A model generated the notes under the pieces. The model ran no database searches. It saw only the letters and a list, made by a program, of their open reading frames with translations, and was not told the DNA's origin. Positions 49,322-58,893 of a stretch of 64,000 nt of DNA are shown here, one piece after another. This DNA comes from Comamonas sp. BIGb0124 (GTDB lineage: Bacteria; Pseudomonadota; Gammaproteobacteria; Burkholderiales; Burkholderiaceae_C). The first letter of the stretch is position 1, and every line of letters starts with the position of its first letter. The stretch spans positions 1-64,000 of the forward strand of contig NZ_RJVF01000014.1 in the NCBI RefSeq assembly GCF_003752175.1. Reading direction: 5' to 3'. The translations under genes were made by a program, and so were the position numbers.

Positions 49322-50458
49322 CTAACCCTTCGGCGTCAACCTCAGCATCCGGCCGCTCGTACCATCCTCCAGCAGCCATAGCGCGCCATCCGGCCCGGTG
49401 CGCACGGCGCGGATGCGTTCGCCCATGTCCCAATGGTCTGCCTGGGTCGCGTTCTCGCCGTCGAGGGCGATGCGATCCAGCGACCGGCCCGAGAGGCCGG
49501 TGATGAACAGGGAATTCCTCCACTGCGGGAACAGGTCCGCGTCGTAGTAAGCGAGGCCAGCCGGGGAGATGGCCGGGTTCCAGAACACCTTTGGCGCCTC
49601 GAAGCCATCACCGGGCACATGGTCGGGGATGTCCCGGCCGTCGTAGTGGTCGCCGTTCGATGCCCTGGGCCAGCCATAGTTGAGGGAGGGCTTGATTAGA
49701 TTGATCTCGTCGCCATGGCGCGGACCCATCTCCATCTCCCACAGGCGCCCCTCCTTGTCGAAGGTGACGCCCAGCAGATTGCGGTGGCCGTAGGACCAGA
49801 CGGCGGCATGGAAGCCCTTGGCCGCGAGCGGATTGCCGGCGGCCGGCGTGCCGTCGAGGTTCAGGCGCAGCACCTTGCCGAGCGTTGACTTGGGGTCCTG
49901 CGCCGGATCGAGCAGTTGACGGTCGCCGCTGGTGAAGAAGAGATATTTGCCGTCCGGCGAGAAGGCGATGCGGCCTGAATAATGCCCGCCGGTGGAGGCA
50001 TCCTGGGCGCGGAAGATGACCTTCGTCTCCTTGAGCGCACCGCCCGCCTGATCCACTGTCGCGGTGGCGAGCGCGACCCGGCTGCCGGCACCGGAACCCG
50101 CCTCGGAGTAGCTGAAATAGACCCGCTTGCTGGCCGCGAAATCGGGAGCGGGGACGATGTCCATGAGCGCGCCCTGGCCCCTGCTGCTGACGGCGGGTGT
50201 GCCGGACAGCGTGCGCTTGGCACCCGTTCTGGGGTCGAACAGGATCATCGCACCCTGCTTTTGCGTCACCAGCATGTTGCCGTCGGGCAGGAAGGCCATG
50301 GCCCAGGGGCTCTCGAACGTGCCGACCGCCTTGACCTCGAAAGGCAGGCCACGGGCCGCGGGCGCACTGGTCTGCGCGTTGGTGGGCGTCGAGGCGGCAG
50401 CACCCACGAACAGGGCGAGTGAGAAAGTGGAGGCAAGGCCGAGCATGCGCAGCTTCAT
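49322..50458 (-). CDS. Soluble PQQ-dependent sugar dehydrogenase (YliI-like)
   Basis: Periplasmic six-bladed propeller of the sGDH/Asd family, 378 residues with a Sec signal (SLALFVGAAASTPTNAQ). SPWAMAFLPDGNMLVTQK, SRGQGALMDIVPAPDF, GRIAFSPDGKYLFFTSGD, SYGHRNLLG and MGPRHGDEINLI are all family motifs, and the GHRN and HGDE segments line the PQQ/calcium site. Oxidises aldoses at C1. Its presence beside two membrane quinoproteins reinforces the periplasmic oxidation theme. Confidence 0.92.
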   Translation of the reverse strand: MKLRMLGLASTFSLALFVGAAASTPTNAQTSAPAARGLPFEVKAVGTFESPWAMAFLPDGNMLVTQKQGAMILFDPRTGAKRTLSGTPAVSSRGQGALMDIVPAPDFAASKRVYFSYSEAGSGAGSRVALATATVDQAGGALKETKVIFRAQDASTGGHYSGRIAFSPDGKYLFFTSGDRQLLDPAQDPKSTLGKVLRLNLDGTPAAGNPLAAKGFHAAVWSYGHRNLLGVTFDKEGRLWEMEMGPRHGDEINLIKPSLNYGWPRASNGDHYDGRDIPDHVPGDGFEAPKVFWNPAISPAGLAYYDADLFPQWRNSLFITGLSGRSLDRIALDGENATQADHWDMGERIRAVRTGPDGALWLLEDGTSGRMLRLTPKG

Positions 50459-50544
50459 GGTGTCAGGTCTCCATTCGTGGATCGGAGGTAGGTTGTCGAG
50501 GATGGATTGGGGTTCGCCCGATTCGTTCGATGGCCATGCGGTGC

Positions 50545-51273
50545 TCAGTTGGCGGACGGCAGGCCGAGGCGGCGGCGCAGTTCCGGCGCTGTGAGGTGGG
50601 CGCGGAAACCCGGCCCGCCCGGCTGGAACGACGCGGATGCGGCCAGATTGCCGACGACGACCGGATCGCACCCGGCATCGCGCACCAGCGCGGCAGCGAC
50701 CCGCATGGCCTCGACGTCGTCGCTGGCGATGGGCATGCCGATGCGCCCGCCGGCACGGGAGCCGGAGGTCTTCACCACGGTCGCATCGACCGCACTGAAC
50801 GCGCGCACCAGACGCGCGCCAGGCATGTACTTCACGACGGTCTGCGCGACGCCCAGCTCGCGCGCCTCGCGGTACACGTCGGCGCTGTTCGCCCCCCAGG
50901 GGTTGGTGGAGTCCAGGACGACCTTGCCGCGGTAGGCGCTGCGCAGATCGCGCCCGACCTGGGGCAGCGCCTCGAAGGGCACGGCCAGCAGCAGCACGGT
51001 GCCGAACTCGGCCGCGGCCATGGGCGTGCCGACAGAAGCGCGCGGCCCCAGCTCGCGGGCCATGGCTTCCAGCTTGTCGGGGTTGCGCGAGGAGAACATC
51101 ACCTCATGCCCGGCCTTGACCCACAGGCGTCCCACGGTGCCGCCCAGCCAGCCGGCGCCGATGACGCCGATGCGCATGGGCGCGGCCGCGAAGGCACGGT
51201 TCGCCGGGAGGAGCCAGGGCACGGCGGCCAGGACGCCGAGGGCTTTCAGGACGGAGCGGCGGGAGGGTTTCAT
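50545..51273 (-). CDS. F420-dependent NADP oxidoreductase-like protein with Tat signal
   Basis: Rossmann-fold protein of 242 residues in the NADP oxidoreductase, coenzyme F420-dependent family. A twin-arginine signal (SRRSVLKALGVLAAVPWLLPANRAFA) precedes GVIGAGWLGGTVGRLW, the dinucleotide-binding loop, and SSRNPDKL, which suits NADP. Betaproteobacteria generally lack F420, so NADP use is expected. Tat export of a folded protein with bound cofactor is plausible, as in glucose-fructose oxidoreductase. It lies 11 bases after the transporter gene's stop in the same direction. Confidence 0.85.
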   Translation of the reverse strand: MKPSRRSVLKALGVLAAVPWLLPANRAFAAAPMRIGVIGAGWLGGTVGRLWVKAGHEVMFSSRNPDKLEAMARELGPRASVGTPMAAAEFGTVLLLAVPFEALPQVGRDLRSAYRGKVVLDSTNPWGANSADVYREARELGVAQTVVKYMPGARLVRAFSAVDATVVKTSGSRAGGRIGMPIASDDVEAMRVAAALVRDAGCDPVVVGNLAASASFQPGGPGFRAHLTAPELRRRLGLPSAN

Positions 51274-51283
51274 AGTGGTGTCC

Positions 51284-52606
51284 TCAATCGGGGGAGAGAG
51301 TGATGGGGCCGTCCGGCTGCTGTTCTTGCTGTTCTTGCGCCTGGTGGGTACGCCCCAGCCAGACGCTCAGGCCCAGCCAGAGGGCCGACAGCGGCACCGC
51401 GATCATCGGAATCTGCGCGAGGGTCAGGCCCACGCCCATCAGGCCGGCGTAGCCCCAACTGGCGAGCTGGTCGCCGCCGCGGTACACCACCGTGTCGATG
51501 AAGTTCTTGGCCTTGTAGCGGTCCTCGCGAGCGCTGGAGGTGAACAGGATTTCGCGGGCGGGCCGGGCCAGTGCGAAGTTCGCGACGCGGCGGGCCACCT
51601 GCGCGCCCACGATGACGGCGACGCTCGGGCTGGCGGCCAGGGCCGCGAAGCCCGCCAGGCTGACCAGCGGCAGGACGCACAGGGTCGCCACGATGCCCAC
51701 GGTGGCGATCATCCGGCCGGTGACGAAGAGCTGGAACACCAATGTGATCGCATTGACGATCAGGTCGATGTTGGCGAAGAACGCGGTGCGCGCCGACCGG
51801 TCGGGGAACGAGGCCTGGGCGATGCTGGCCTGCTGGAAATACAGGAAGGTCGAGGTGACCGAGTACAGCAGGATGAACAGCGCCAGGCCGCCCAGGTAAG
51901 GCGAGCGCAGCGTGTGGACCATGCCCGCGAAGATGCCGCCGCCCAGGGGCTGGTCCGGGTTGTCGCGGCGTGGCCGGTGCTCGAACGATGGCGCAAGCAG
52001 GGACAGTCGGCGCGATGCCAGCACCGCCACCTCCAGGAATACGATGGCGATCGCCATCAGCCAGGAGCGGTCGAGGTGCGCGATCAGGCCGGAGGTGATG
52101 GCCGAGCCGATGATGCCGCCCGTCGTGGCGCCCGCGGCGAGCAGCCCGAACAGCCGCTTGCCCTGCTCGCTGTCGAAGAGGTCCACCATGAAGGACCAGA
52201 ACACCGAGACGACGAACAGGTTGAACACCGAGACCCAGATGAAGAAGGCACGCCCGATCCAAACCTGCGCATCGGGTCCGGCGAAGTGCAGCAGCAAGGC
52301 GAACAGCACAAGATTCGCCGCGAAGAAGCGGTAGGCCAAGGCGATGAACTGCCGCCGCGGCAGGTGGCGCACCGCCAGTGCGAACAAGGGGCTCGCCACC
52401 AGCATCGCCAGCAGCGTGCCGGTGAACAGCCACGGCAGGTTTTGCACGCCACCGGCCACGCCCAGTTCGTCGCGGATCGGGCGCAGCACGTAGTACGCCA
52501 GGAACAGCGCGATCACATACAGCATCGACCGCAGCATGGCGGGCGCTTCTTCGGGGCGCACGCCGGCCAGGCGCTGCCAACGGGAGGGGACGGGGGACGG
52601 GTACAC
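51284..52606 (-). CDS. NTP/NDP exchange transporter-like membrane protein
   Basis: Integral membrane protein of about 440 residues with 11-12 helices. ALFLAYYVLRPIRDELGV at the start and SVFWSFMVDLFDSEQGKRLFG are characteristic of bacterial members of the ATP/ADP-translocase-like family, which overlaps with MFS. In free-living bacteria the substrate is unknown and nucleotide exchange is unlikely. GTG 52606 is chosen as start since the longer frame would overlap the upstream gene; ATG 52537 is possible. Charged C-terminal tail rich in Gln. Confidence 0.82.
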   Translation of the reverse strand: MYPSPVPSRWQRLAGVRPEEAPAMLRSMLYVIALFLAYYVLRPIRDELGVAGGVQNLPWLFTGTLLAMLVASPLFALAVRHLPRRQFIALAYRFFAANLVLFALLLHFAGPDAQVWIGRAFFIWVSVFNLFVVSVFWSFMVDLFDSEQGKRLFGLLAAGATTGGIIGSAITSGLIAHLDRSWLMAIAIVFLEVAVLASRRLSLLAPSFEHRPRRDNPDQPLGGGIFAGMVHTLRSPYLGGLALFILLYSVTSTFLYFQQASIAQASFPDRSARTAFFANIDLIVNAITLVFQLFVTGRMIATVGIVATLCVLPLVSLAGFAALAASPSVAVIVGAQVARRVANFALARPAREILFTSSAREDRYKAKNFIDTVVYRGGDQLASWGYAGLMGVGLTLAQIPMIAVPLSALWLGLSVWLGRTHQAQEQQEQQPDGPITLSPD

Positions 52607-52610
52607 TAGG

Positions 52611-53771
52611 TCATTGCTCCTTCGCCTCAGCCGCAAGCCGGGGCTGCTTGGTCATGGCGCCGCCTTCCCACCACGCCGTGAACGACTGCGCGCGGCCGTC
52701 CAGGTGCACCGGCTGTCCGATCTCCGGCGTCCACAGCGCATAGGCATGTCCACGGCTGGCGGCGACGATGCGCTTGAACGGGTCATCCCAGTCGTGGGGC
52801 GCGATGGTGAAGCGGCCCACGTGCGCCTGCATCAGCGCGTGGATGCGCAGGTCGTCGGCCGCCTGTGCGGCCTGCTCCGGATTCATGTGGACGTTCGCCC
52901 AGCGCGGGTCGTACTGGCCGGCGTCCAGCGCCACCCAGTCGAACGGGCCGAGGCGCTGGCCGATCTGGGCGAAATGCGGCCCGTAGCCCGAATCGCCGCT
53001 GACGAAGAGGCGCCGCTCGGGCGACACCAGCGCAAAACCCACCCACAGCGATTGGTCGCGGGTGAAGGTGCGCCCGGAGTAGTGCCGGGCGGGGGTGACG
53101 TGGACCTGCACCTGCGGCGTGAGCGCGACGACCTCGTTCCAGTCAGCCTCGCGCACGCGGCGCATGTCGTAGCCCCAGCGCTCGAAATGCGCCCCGACGC
53201 CCAGTCCCACGATCACCTGCCGGACCTTGGGCTGCAGCGCCCGCACGGTCGGGTAGTCCAGATGGTCGTAGTGATCGTGGCTGATCAGCAGCGCGTCGAT
53301 CTCGGGCACGTCGTCGGCGGTATAGAGGTTGGTGCCCTCGAACGCCTCGTTCGCCCCGGGAATCGGCGCTGCATTGGCGCTGAAGACCGGATCGATCAGG
53401 ATGCGCTGGCCGCCCAGTTGCACGAAATAGGAGGAATGGCCCAGCCAGACCACCAGGTCCTGCGCGGGGTCGAGCGCCTTGAGGTCGGTCTTGACGGTGG
53501 GCACGGTGCCCGGCGGCCGGGTCTGGCCCTCCTCGCCGAAGAGGGTTCCCATCCACATCGACACTTCGGACTGGTCCGTGGTCTTCATGGGCGTGTCGAT
53601 CTGGTTGAGAAATGCGCCGCCGACGTAATTGGGCGAAAGGGTCATGCGCTCCAGTCGCTCGCCGCTGGGCAACTCGCCGAACACCGGCTGCTGCAGATAG
53701 GCGAAGACGCCCGCCACGCCGAGAATGGCGATGCCGACCAATGCCATGAGGAATCTCCGGAACTTCCTCAT
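52611..53771 (-). CDS. MBL-fold metallohydrolase, NAPE-PLD/UlaG-like (intact paralogue)
   Basis: Protein of 386 residues, N-terminal membrane anchor (RRFLMALVGIAILGVAGVFAYL) then a metallo-beta-lactamase fold. SHDHYDHLDY, a conserved HYSGR loop, SGDSGYG and the C-terminal HDWDDPF carry the metal ligands. The family includes NAPE-hydrolysing phospholipase D and lactonase-like enzymes. It is the functional counterpart of the amber-broken gene at 41787-42908. It ends 4 bases before the transporter start and begins 4 bases after the SDR stop, so it is operonic with both. Confidence 0.9.
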   Translation of the reverse strand: MRKFRRFLMALVGIAILGVAGVFAYLQQPVFGELPSGERLERMTLSPNYVGGAFLNQIDTPMKTTDQSEVSMWMGTLFGEEGQTRPPGTVPTVKTDLKALDPAQDLVVWLGHSSYFVQLGGQRILIDPVFSANAAPIPGANEAFEGTNLYTADDVPEIDALLISHDHYDHLDYPTVRALQPKVRQVIVGLGVGAHFERWGYDMRRVREADWNEVVALTPQVQVHVTPARHYSGRTFTRDQSLWVGFALVSPERRLFVSGDSGYGPHFAQIGQRLGPFDWVALDAGQYDPRWANVHMNPEQAAQAADDLRIHALMQAHVGRFTIAPHDWDDPFKRIVAASRGHAYALWTPEIGQPVHLDGRAQSFTAWWEGGAMTKQPRLAAEAKEQ

Positions 53772-53775
53772 GTCA

Positions 53776-54690
53776 TCACGCCAGCGCCGTGCCGGTGGCA
53801 CGCGCGAGTTCGGCCAGCAGCAGATCCTGGAACCGGGTGTCGTTGACGGCGGCATGGGGCTGTTCGCGCCGCTGGTGGTGCCAGTAGCCGCCGCTGGTCA
53901 GTGCCTCGGCGTCGCTGCTGGTGGCAAGCCATTCCTGGGTCACATGCCCCAGCCGCAGGTCGTCGGGCGCGCCCGGGCCGCCCATCTTGGTCGGCACCCA
54001 GCCCGGATGGACGGCGTTGCTGAAGGACTCGGGCCAGCGACGCGCCACGGCCGCGGCCAGCGTGGTGACGAACAGCTTGCTGTCGGAGTAGCTGCCGGTG
54101 GCCGTGTTGCCGGTCCAGTCCATGCCGGTGAGGCTCGCGCGTCCGCCCCGGTGCATGCTGCTGCTCAGGTAGATCAGGCGCTTGGGGCGCTGGATCAGGG
54201 CCGTGAGCAGGTACGGTGCGACGACGTTGACGACCAGGACCTGCGAACCGGACAGGATGCCGGCGTTGTGGACGACGGCATCCATCGGGCCGATGGCGTT
54301 GACCTGGCGGGCGAGATCGCGGATTTGCGCGAGGTCCGACAGGTCGCCGATGGTGGCGACGGCCCCCTGGTCCACCAGTTCCTTCACCGCCGACAGCCGG
54401 GCCTGGGAGCGCACGTGCACCACGACGTCGTGGCCTTGGACCAGCAGCGTCTTGGCCGTGGCATGGCCGAGCCCGTCGGCCGAGCCGGTGACAAAGACGC
54501 GGGCCTTGCCGCCTGTGCGACCGTCTGTGCGATCGCCTGGGTTTTGGCCTCGTTGTGCGTTGGGCATGGGGGACTCCTTTCGGGAACTCGGTGGTGTCTG
54601 CGCCCAGGACGTCGAGGCGGTCAGCACCGAACCCGCGGCCAGCGTCGAAGCCAGCCCGGCGCTGGCGGTGAGAAAGGTTCGACGGTCCAT
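53776..54690 (-). CDS. Short-chain dehydrogenase with Tat-like signal
   Basis: SDR of 304 residues. FVTGSADGLGHATAK is the cofactor loop (TGxxxGxG), the catalytic Ser lies in YLSSSMHRG and YSDSK carries Tyr and Lys. The N-terminus DRRTFLTASAGLASTLAAGSVLTASTSWAQ is a convincing twin-arginine signal, which is rare for an SDR because the periplasm lacks free NAD(P). ATG 54567 (MPNAQRG) would give a cytosolic form; which is used is not known. Belongs to the cluster of accessory oxidoreductases with the flanking SMP-30 gene. Confidence 0.8.
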   Translation of the reverse strand: MDRRTFLTASAGLASTLAAGSVLTASTSWAQTPPSSRKESPMPNAQRGQNPGDRTDGRTGGKARVFVTGSADGLGHATAKTLLVQGHDVVVHVRSQARLSAVKELVDQGAVATIGDLSDLAQIRDLARQVNAIGPMDAVVHNAGILSGSQVLVVNVVAPYLLTALIQRPKRLIYLSSSMHRGGRASLTGMDWTGNTATGSYSDSKLFVTTLAAAVARRWPESFSNAVHPGWVPTKMGGPGAPDDLRLGHVTQEWLATSSDAEALTSGGYWHHQRREQPHAAVNDTRFQDLLLAELARATGTALA

Positions 54691-54761
54691 GGGTGTGTCC
54701 TCCGTTCAGGCCGCCAGACGCCGCAGTGGCCACGTGGCCGGCCGCGGCGCGGCGTTGTAGA

Positions 54762-55853
54762 TCATTGGGATGAAGCCGGCGGCAGCCCCTTGCTGAACGC
54801 CTTGGTGTGGAACACCGTCGCGCCTTGGCCCTTGTCCATGTCGCTGGCGACCGCGTAGAGGTCGTTGCGGCGGGGATCGATGGCCAGGCTGGTGGAGGCC
54901 AGGTTGTGGCCGCCATCGCGTCCGGGCAGCAGCACCTGGCCGATGGGGATGCCGTTGCGGTTGAAGGCCAGCACGCGGCCCTGCCCGTAGATCGCCACGT
55001 ACACGTTGCCGTCCGCGTCGGCCCGCATCGAGTCCGGCGCCGGCCCGGTGAAGTGGTAGGCGATGGCCGAGCCGATCGGCGCGATGGTGGTCGCGTCGGC
55101 CAGCTCGATGCGGTGCAGCAGGTTGCGGCCGAACTCGGTGGCCCAAAGCGTCTTGCCATCGGCGCTGAGCGCCAGGCCGTTGGCCATCGCCAGGTGCGGC
55201 AGCACCGGCTTGATCGTGATCAGGTCCGGCTCGGCGTAGTACACACCGCCCCTGGGCTCGGTCGCATTGCCCTTGAAGTCGGTGAAGTAGAAGCCGCCGC
55301 GGGCATCGAACACGAGGTCATTGGGCATGTACCCGGCCACGGGCGGCACGATCGCCTGCAGGCCTGAGCCGTCCGGGTTTACCGCGTAGATCGCGCCGCG
55401 GCCGTTCGGAATGTCCAGGGCCGCGACGAACAGGCGCCCATCCGGGTGGAAGGCCAGGCCGCCCGGCGACAGCGCGTCCAGCGTGACGACGGTGGACAAC
55501 TGCCGGTCCGGCGTCAGGCGCAGCACGCGGCGTCCGCTCACGTCGCAGAACAGCAGATTGCCGCTGCGGTCGAAGATCGCCCCTTCGAGGATCAAGCCCT
55601 CGTTGGACACCTTGAACCAGGACTCGGCCACGGCCGTCTGCAAAGCGCGCTCGGATGCCGGGATCGGCACCGCGCTGCGCGTCTGCGCGTCGTAGGCCAG
55701 CCCGGCGGCGCTGCTTTGCTGAGCCGACGCCGCCGGTACGAAGCCTATGCCCATTCCCACGACCAGGCAGGTCGCGACCAGTGCCGCTCGTACCGTGGCG
55801 CCGGAGCGGCCGCCGTGATGGCGACCCGCCTCGCGCAAAGATGCTGGCGTCAT
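54762..55853 (-). CDS. SMP-30/gluconolactonase-like protein, exported
   Basis: Beta-propeller of the SMP-30/Drp35 group, 363 residues, with a Sec signal (LVATCLVVGMGIGFVPAASAQ). EGAIFDRSGNLLFCDVSG, PNDLVFDARGGFYFTDFKG and NGLALSADGKTLWATEFGRN carry the usual metal-binding Glu, Asn and Asp. Such enzymes hydrolyse lactones, the expected product of PQQ sugar dehydrogenases encoded nearby. ATG 55853 is used; a longer frame begins upstream without features. Confidence 0.88.
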   Translation of the reverse strand: MTPASLREAGRHHGGRSGATVRAALVATCLVVGMGIGFVPAASAQQSSAAGLAYDAQTRSAVPIPASERALQTAVAESWFKVSNEGLILEGAIFDRSGNLLFCDVSGRRVLRLTPDRQLSTVVTLDALSPGGLAFHPDGRLFVAALDIPNGRGAIYAVNPDGSGLQAIVPPVAGYMPNDLVFDARGGFYFTDFKGNATEPRGGVYYAEPDLITIKPVLPHLAMANGLALSADGKTLWATEFGRNLLHRIELADATTIAPIGSAIAYHFTGPAPDSMRADADGNVYVAIYGQGRVLAFNRNGIPIGQVLLPGRDGGHNLASTSLAIDPRRNDLYAVASDMDKGQGATVFHTKAFSKGLPPASSQ

Positions 55854-55863
55854 GGAATGGCCC

Positions 55864-56607
55864 TTACCAAGGTTGATTGGCAGGGCCGACCGTGAACTCA
55901 TTGACCGTCGTGTCCTCGGGCAGATCGATGGCGAAGGCCACGACGTCGGCGATCCGATCCGGGGAAATGCCGTACTTGTCGTAGATGCCCTTCATCTGGT
56001 CGAGCGATTCCTTGTCGCTGAACGTCGTCAGCAGCTCGGTGTTGATGGCGGCTGGGTACAGCGTCGCGGTGCGGATGTTGGTGCCTTCCATGGCGGACTC
56101 CATGCGCAGGACTTCCATGAAGTCACGCACGAACCACTTGGTGCCGCCATAGACGGCACCGCCCGGATAGGCCTTGAGCCCGGCGACCGAAGACACGGCG
56201 ATCACGTGGCCGGACTTCTGCGCGACGAACGACGGCAGCACCGCGGCCACGCCGTTGAGCACGCCCTTGATGTTGACGTCGACCATCTGGTGCCACTCGG
56301 CGGTCTTGAGCGCGGACAGCGGCGCATTCGGCATCAGCCCGGCGTTCAGGAAAATGACGTCCACGCTGCCGAAGGTGTCCTTGGCCAGCTTGACGATCGC
56401 GTCGTTGTCTTCCTGCTTGGTGACGTCCAGGACCTGGTAGATCGCCTGGCCGCCGCTTTGCTGGATCTCGTCCGCGATGCGCTTGAGGTTGTCTTCACGG
56501 CGCGCACCGAGCACGACCTTGGCTCCTTGGCTGGCGAGGAGCTTGGCGGTTGCCTCGCCGATGCCGGCGGATGCGCCGGTGATGATGACGACTTTGTCTT
56601 TGATCAT
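55864..56607 (-). CDS. Cytosolic short-chain dehydrogenase
   Basis: Classical SDR of 247 residues: TGASAGIGEATAK cofactor loop, LNAG, catalytic Ser in AVSSVAG and YGGTK with Tyr and Lys. ARRED after beta-2 suggests NADP preference. No signal peptide, in contrast to the other SDR nearby. It lies 10 bases upstream of the SMP-30 start, so the two are probably in one transcript. Substrate unknown. Confidence 0.93.
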   Translation of the reverse strand: MIKDKVVIITGASAGIGEATAKLLASQGAKVVLGARREDNLKRIADEIQQSGGQAIYQVLDVTKQEDNDAIVKLAKDTFGSVDVIFLNAGLMPNAPLSALKTAEWHQMVDVNIKGVLNGVAAVLPSFVAQKSGHVIAVSSVAGLKAYPGGAVYGGTKWFVRDFMEVLRMESAMEGTNIRTATLYPAAINTELLTTFSDKESLDQMKGIYDKYGISPDRIADVVAFAIDLPEDTTVNEFTVGPANQPW

Positions 56608-56637
56608 GTTGTTGTTTCCTTGTGGGTTGCCAGGCGG

Positions 56638-57687
56638 TCAGGCGGCAAGCGATGCGTTGTCGATCACGAAGCGGTACTTCACGTCGCCCTTAAGCAGGCG
56701 CTCGTAGGCGTCGTTGATCTGGTCGGCGCGGATCATCTCGATGTCCGAGACGATGCCGTGCTTGGCGCAGAAGTCGAGCATCTCCTGGGTCTCGGGGATG
56801 CCGCCGATCATCGAGCCGGCGATCGCGCGGCGCTTGAAGATCAGGTTGAACACTTCGGGCGAGGGATGCGGCGAGGCCGGCGCGCCGACCAGCGTCAGGG
56901 TGCCGTCGCGCTTGAGCAGGGCCAGGAACGGGTCGAGGTCGTGCGGCGCGGCCACGGTGTTGACGATCAGATCGAAGCTCTTGGCGTGCGCAGCTAGTTC
57001 TTCGGCGTTGCGCGAAACCACCACTTCGTCGGCGCCCAGGGCCTTGGCCGCCTCGCGCTTGGACTCGGAGGTGGTGAAGGCGACCACGTGCGCGCCCATG
57101 GCATGCGCGAGCTTGATGCCCATGTGGCCCAGGCCGCCGATGCCGACGATGCCGACCTTCTTGCCCGGTCCCGCGTTCCAGTGGCGCAGCGGCGAGTAGG
57201 TCGTGATGCCGGCGCACAGCAGCGGCGCCACGGCGGCGAGCTGTTCCTCGGAATGGCGGATGCGCAGCACGTAGCGTTCGTGCACGACGATCTGCTGCGA
57301 GTAGCCGCCCAGGGTCCAGCCCGGCGCATCCGGCGTCGGGAAGTTGTACGTGCCGACCATGCCGTCGCAGTAGTTCTCCAGCCCTTCGTCGCACTCGGCG
57401 CAGTGCTTGCAGCTGTCGACGATGCAGCCGATGCCGACCAGGTCGCCGGCCTTGAACCCGCTCACGTGCTCGCCGACTGCGGCCACGCGGCCGACGATCT
57501 CGTGGCCGGGTACGCACGGGAACTGCGTGCCGGCCCATTCAGCACGCACCTGATGCAGATCCGAGTGGCACACGCCGCAGTAGGCGATGTCGATCTGCAT
57601 GTCGTGCGCACCCACCGCTCGGCGGGTGATCTCCAGGGGTTCGAGGGGCTTGTCGCCGGCATAGGCGCCATAGGCTTTGATGGTCAT
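56638..57687 (-). CDS. Zinc-dependent alcohol dehydrogenase (AdhC/YahK-like)
   Basis: Medium-chain dehydrogenase of 349 residues. Catalytic zinc ligands in CGVCHSDLH and PGHEIVG, structural zinc cysteines in the DSCKHCAECDEGLENYC block, and the NADP loop GIGGLGHMG. YahK/cinnamyl-type members reduce a broad range of aldehydes with NADPH. It lies 30 bases upstream of the cytosolic SDR gene and 19 bases after the hydrolase stop. Confidence 0.94.
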   Translation of the reverse strand: MTIKAYGAYAGDKPLEPLEITRRAVGAHDMQIDIAYCGVCHSDLHQVRAEWAGTQFPCVPGHEIVGRVAAVGEHVSGFKAGDLVGIGCIVDSCKHCAECDEGLENYCDGMVGTYNFPTPDAPGWTLGGYSQQIVVHERYVLRIRHSEEQLAAVAPLLCAGITTYSPLRHWNAGPGKKVGIVGIGGLGHMGIKLAHAMGAHVVAFTTSESKREAAKALGADEVVVSRNAEELAAHAKSFDLIVNTVAAPHDLDPFLALLKRDGTLTLVGAPASPHPSPEVFNLIFKRRAIAGSMIGGIPETQEMLDFCAKHGIVSDIEMIRADQINDAYERLLKGDVKYRFVIDNASLAA

Positions 57688-57706
57688 GAGAGATTCCTTG
57701 AGTGGT

Positions 57707-58825
57707 TCAGCCCTTGAGGTGCTTGCCGAAGAAGTCGGTGATCTTGTCGAATGGAATCTTGTCCACTTGGTCGTACAGGTCGACGTGGCTGGCACCCGGG
57801 ACGATCACCAGTTCTTTCGGCTCGGCAGCAGCCGCGTAGGCGGTCTGGGCGAAATAGAGCGAATGGGCTTTCTCGCCATGGACGAACAGGACCGGACGCG
57901 GCGAAATCTCCTTGATGTAGGTCAGGAGCGGGAAGTCCATGAACGAGAAGTTGTTGGTGATCGTCCAGGCATTGCCGGAATTGACTGCCCGCGGGTGGTA
58001 GCCGCGCGGCGTGCCGTAATAGTTGTAGTAATCGACCATGAACTGCGGCTCGCCGCCCTTCGGCGGGGTGTTGTAGGCCGGCTGGTAGGCCGGCTTGCCG
58101 TTCGCCGCGTCTTCCCAACGCTGCCGGCTCAGCTGCTCCAGCGTCTGCGTGCGCTGCTCGGGGGTCACCACGTCGTTGTAACCCTTGGACATGACGCGGG
58201 TCATGTCGTACATGGTGCTGGCGACGACGGCCTTGACGCGCTTGTCGGCCGCCACCGCATTCAGTGCGAAGCCACCCCAACCGCAGATGCCGATGACGCC
58301 GATGCGCTCGCGATCGACGTAGGCCTGCAGGCCGATGAAGTCCACCGCCGCCATGAAGTCCTCGGTGTTGATGTCTGGCGAGGCGACGTTGCGCGGCTCG
58401 CCGCCGCTCTCCCCGGTGTAGGAGCCGTCGAAGGCCAGCGCGGCGAAGCCGCGCTCGGCCATGATCTGGGCATACAGGCCCGAGGACTGCTCCTTCACCG
58501 CGCCGAACGGACCGCCGACGACGAGCGCCGCCAGCCGCTGGTTCGCCCGGTTCTTCGGCAGGTACAAATCGGCCGCGAGGGTGAGGCCGTAGCGGTTCTT
58601 GAAGGTGACCTTCTGGTGATCGACCTTCTCGCTCTTGGGAAATACCTTGTCCCACTCCTGCGTCAGCCGCAGGCCGCCCACTTCAGTCGTGGCAGGTGGC
58701 GTCTGTGCCAGTGCCGCCTGGCCGCCGACCGCTGCCGCGACGCCTGCAAGGATCGAGCCTTGCACCATGCCCTTGAGGGCCGTGCGCCGCTTGATGTTCG
58801 GGATTTCCAGAATGGCTTCGTTCAT
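57707..58825 (-). CDS. Alpha/beta hydrolase with Tat signal
   Basis: Protein of 372 residues in the dienelactone-hydrolase/YcjY-like group. Twin-arginine signal (KRRTALKGMVQGSILAGVAAAVGG), then DLYLPK, GGPFGAVKEQ and the elbow GICGWGGFAL, where a Cys occupies the usual nucleophile neighbourhood; relatives often have GICGSGG, so Trp in place of Ser is unusual. Late Asp and His (VHGEKAHS, PGASHVDLYD) complete the triad. May act on an ester or lactone, or be weakened by the Ser-to-Trp change. Confidence 0.85.
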   Translation of the reverse strand: MNEAILEIPNIKRRTALKGMVQGSILAGVAAAVGGQAALAQTPPATTEVGGLRLTQEWDKVFPKSEKVDHQKVTFKNRYGLTLAADLYLPKNRANQRLAALVVGGPFGAVKEQSSGLYAQIMAERGFAALAFDGSYTGESGGEPRNVASPDINTEDFMAAVDFIGLQAYVDRERIGVIGICGWGGFALNAVAADKRVKAVVASTMYDMTRVMSKGYNDVVTPEQRTQTLEQLSRQRWEDAANGKPAYQPAYNTPPKGGEPQFMVDYYNYYGTPRGYHPRAVNSGNAWTITNNFSFMDFPLLTYIKEISPRPVLFVHGEKAHSLYFAQTAYAAAAEPKELVIVPGASHVDLYDQVDKIPFDKITDFFGKHLKG

Positions 58826-58893
58826 GATGTTTTCCTTTGCATGAAGGGTGAATGGGGTCGCAGGTCGGTTCTGTTCTCTCTTACGGATGACGG

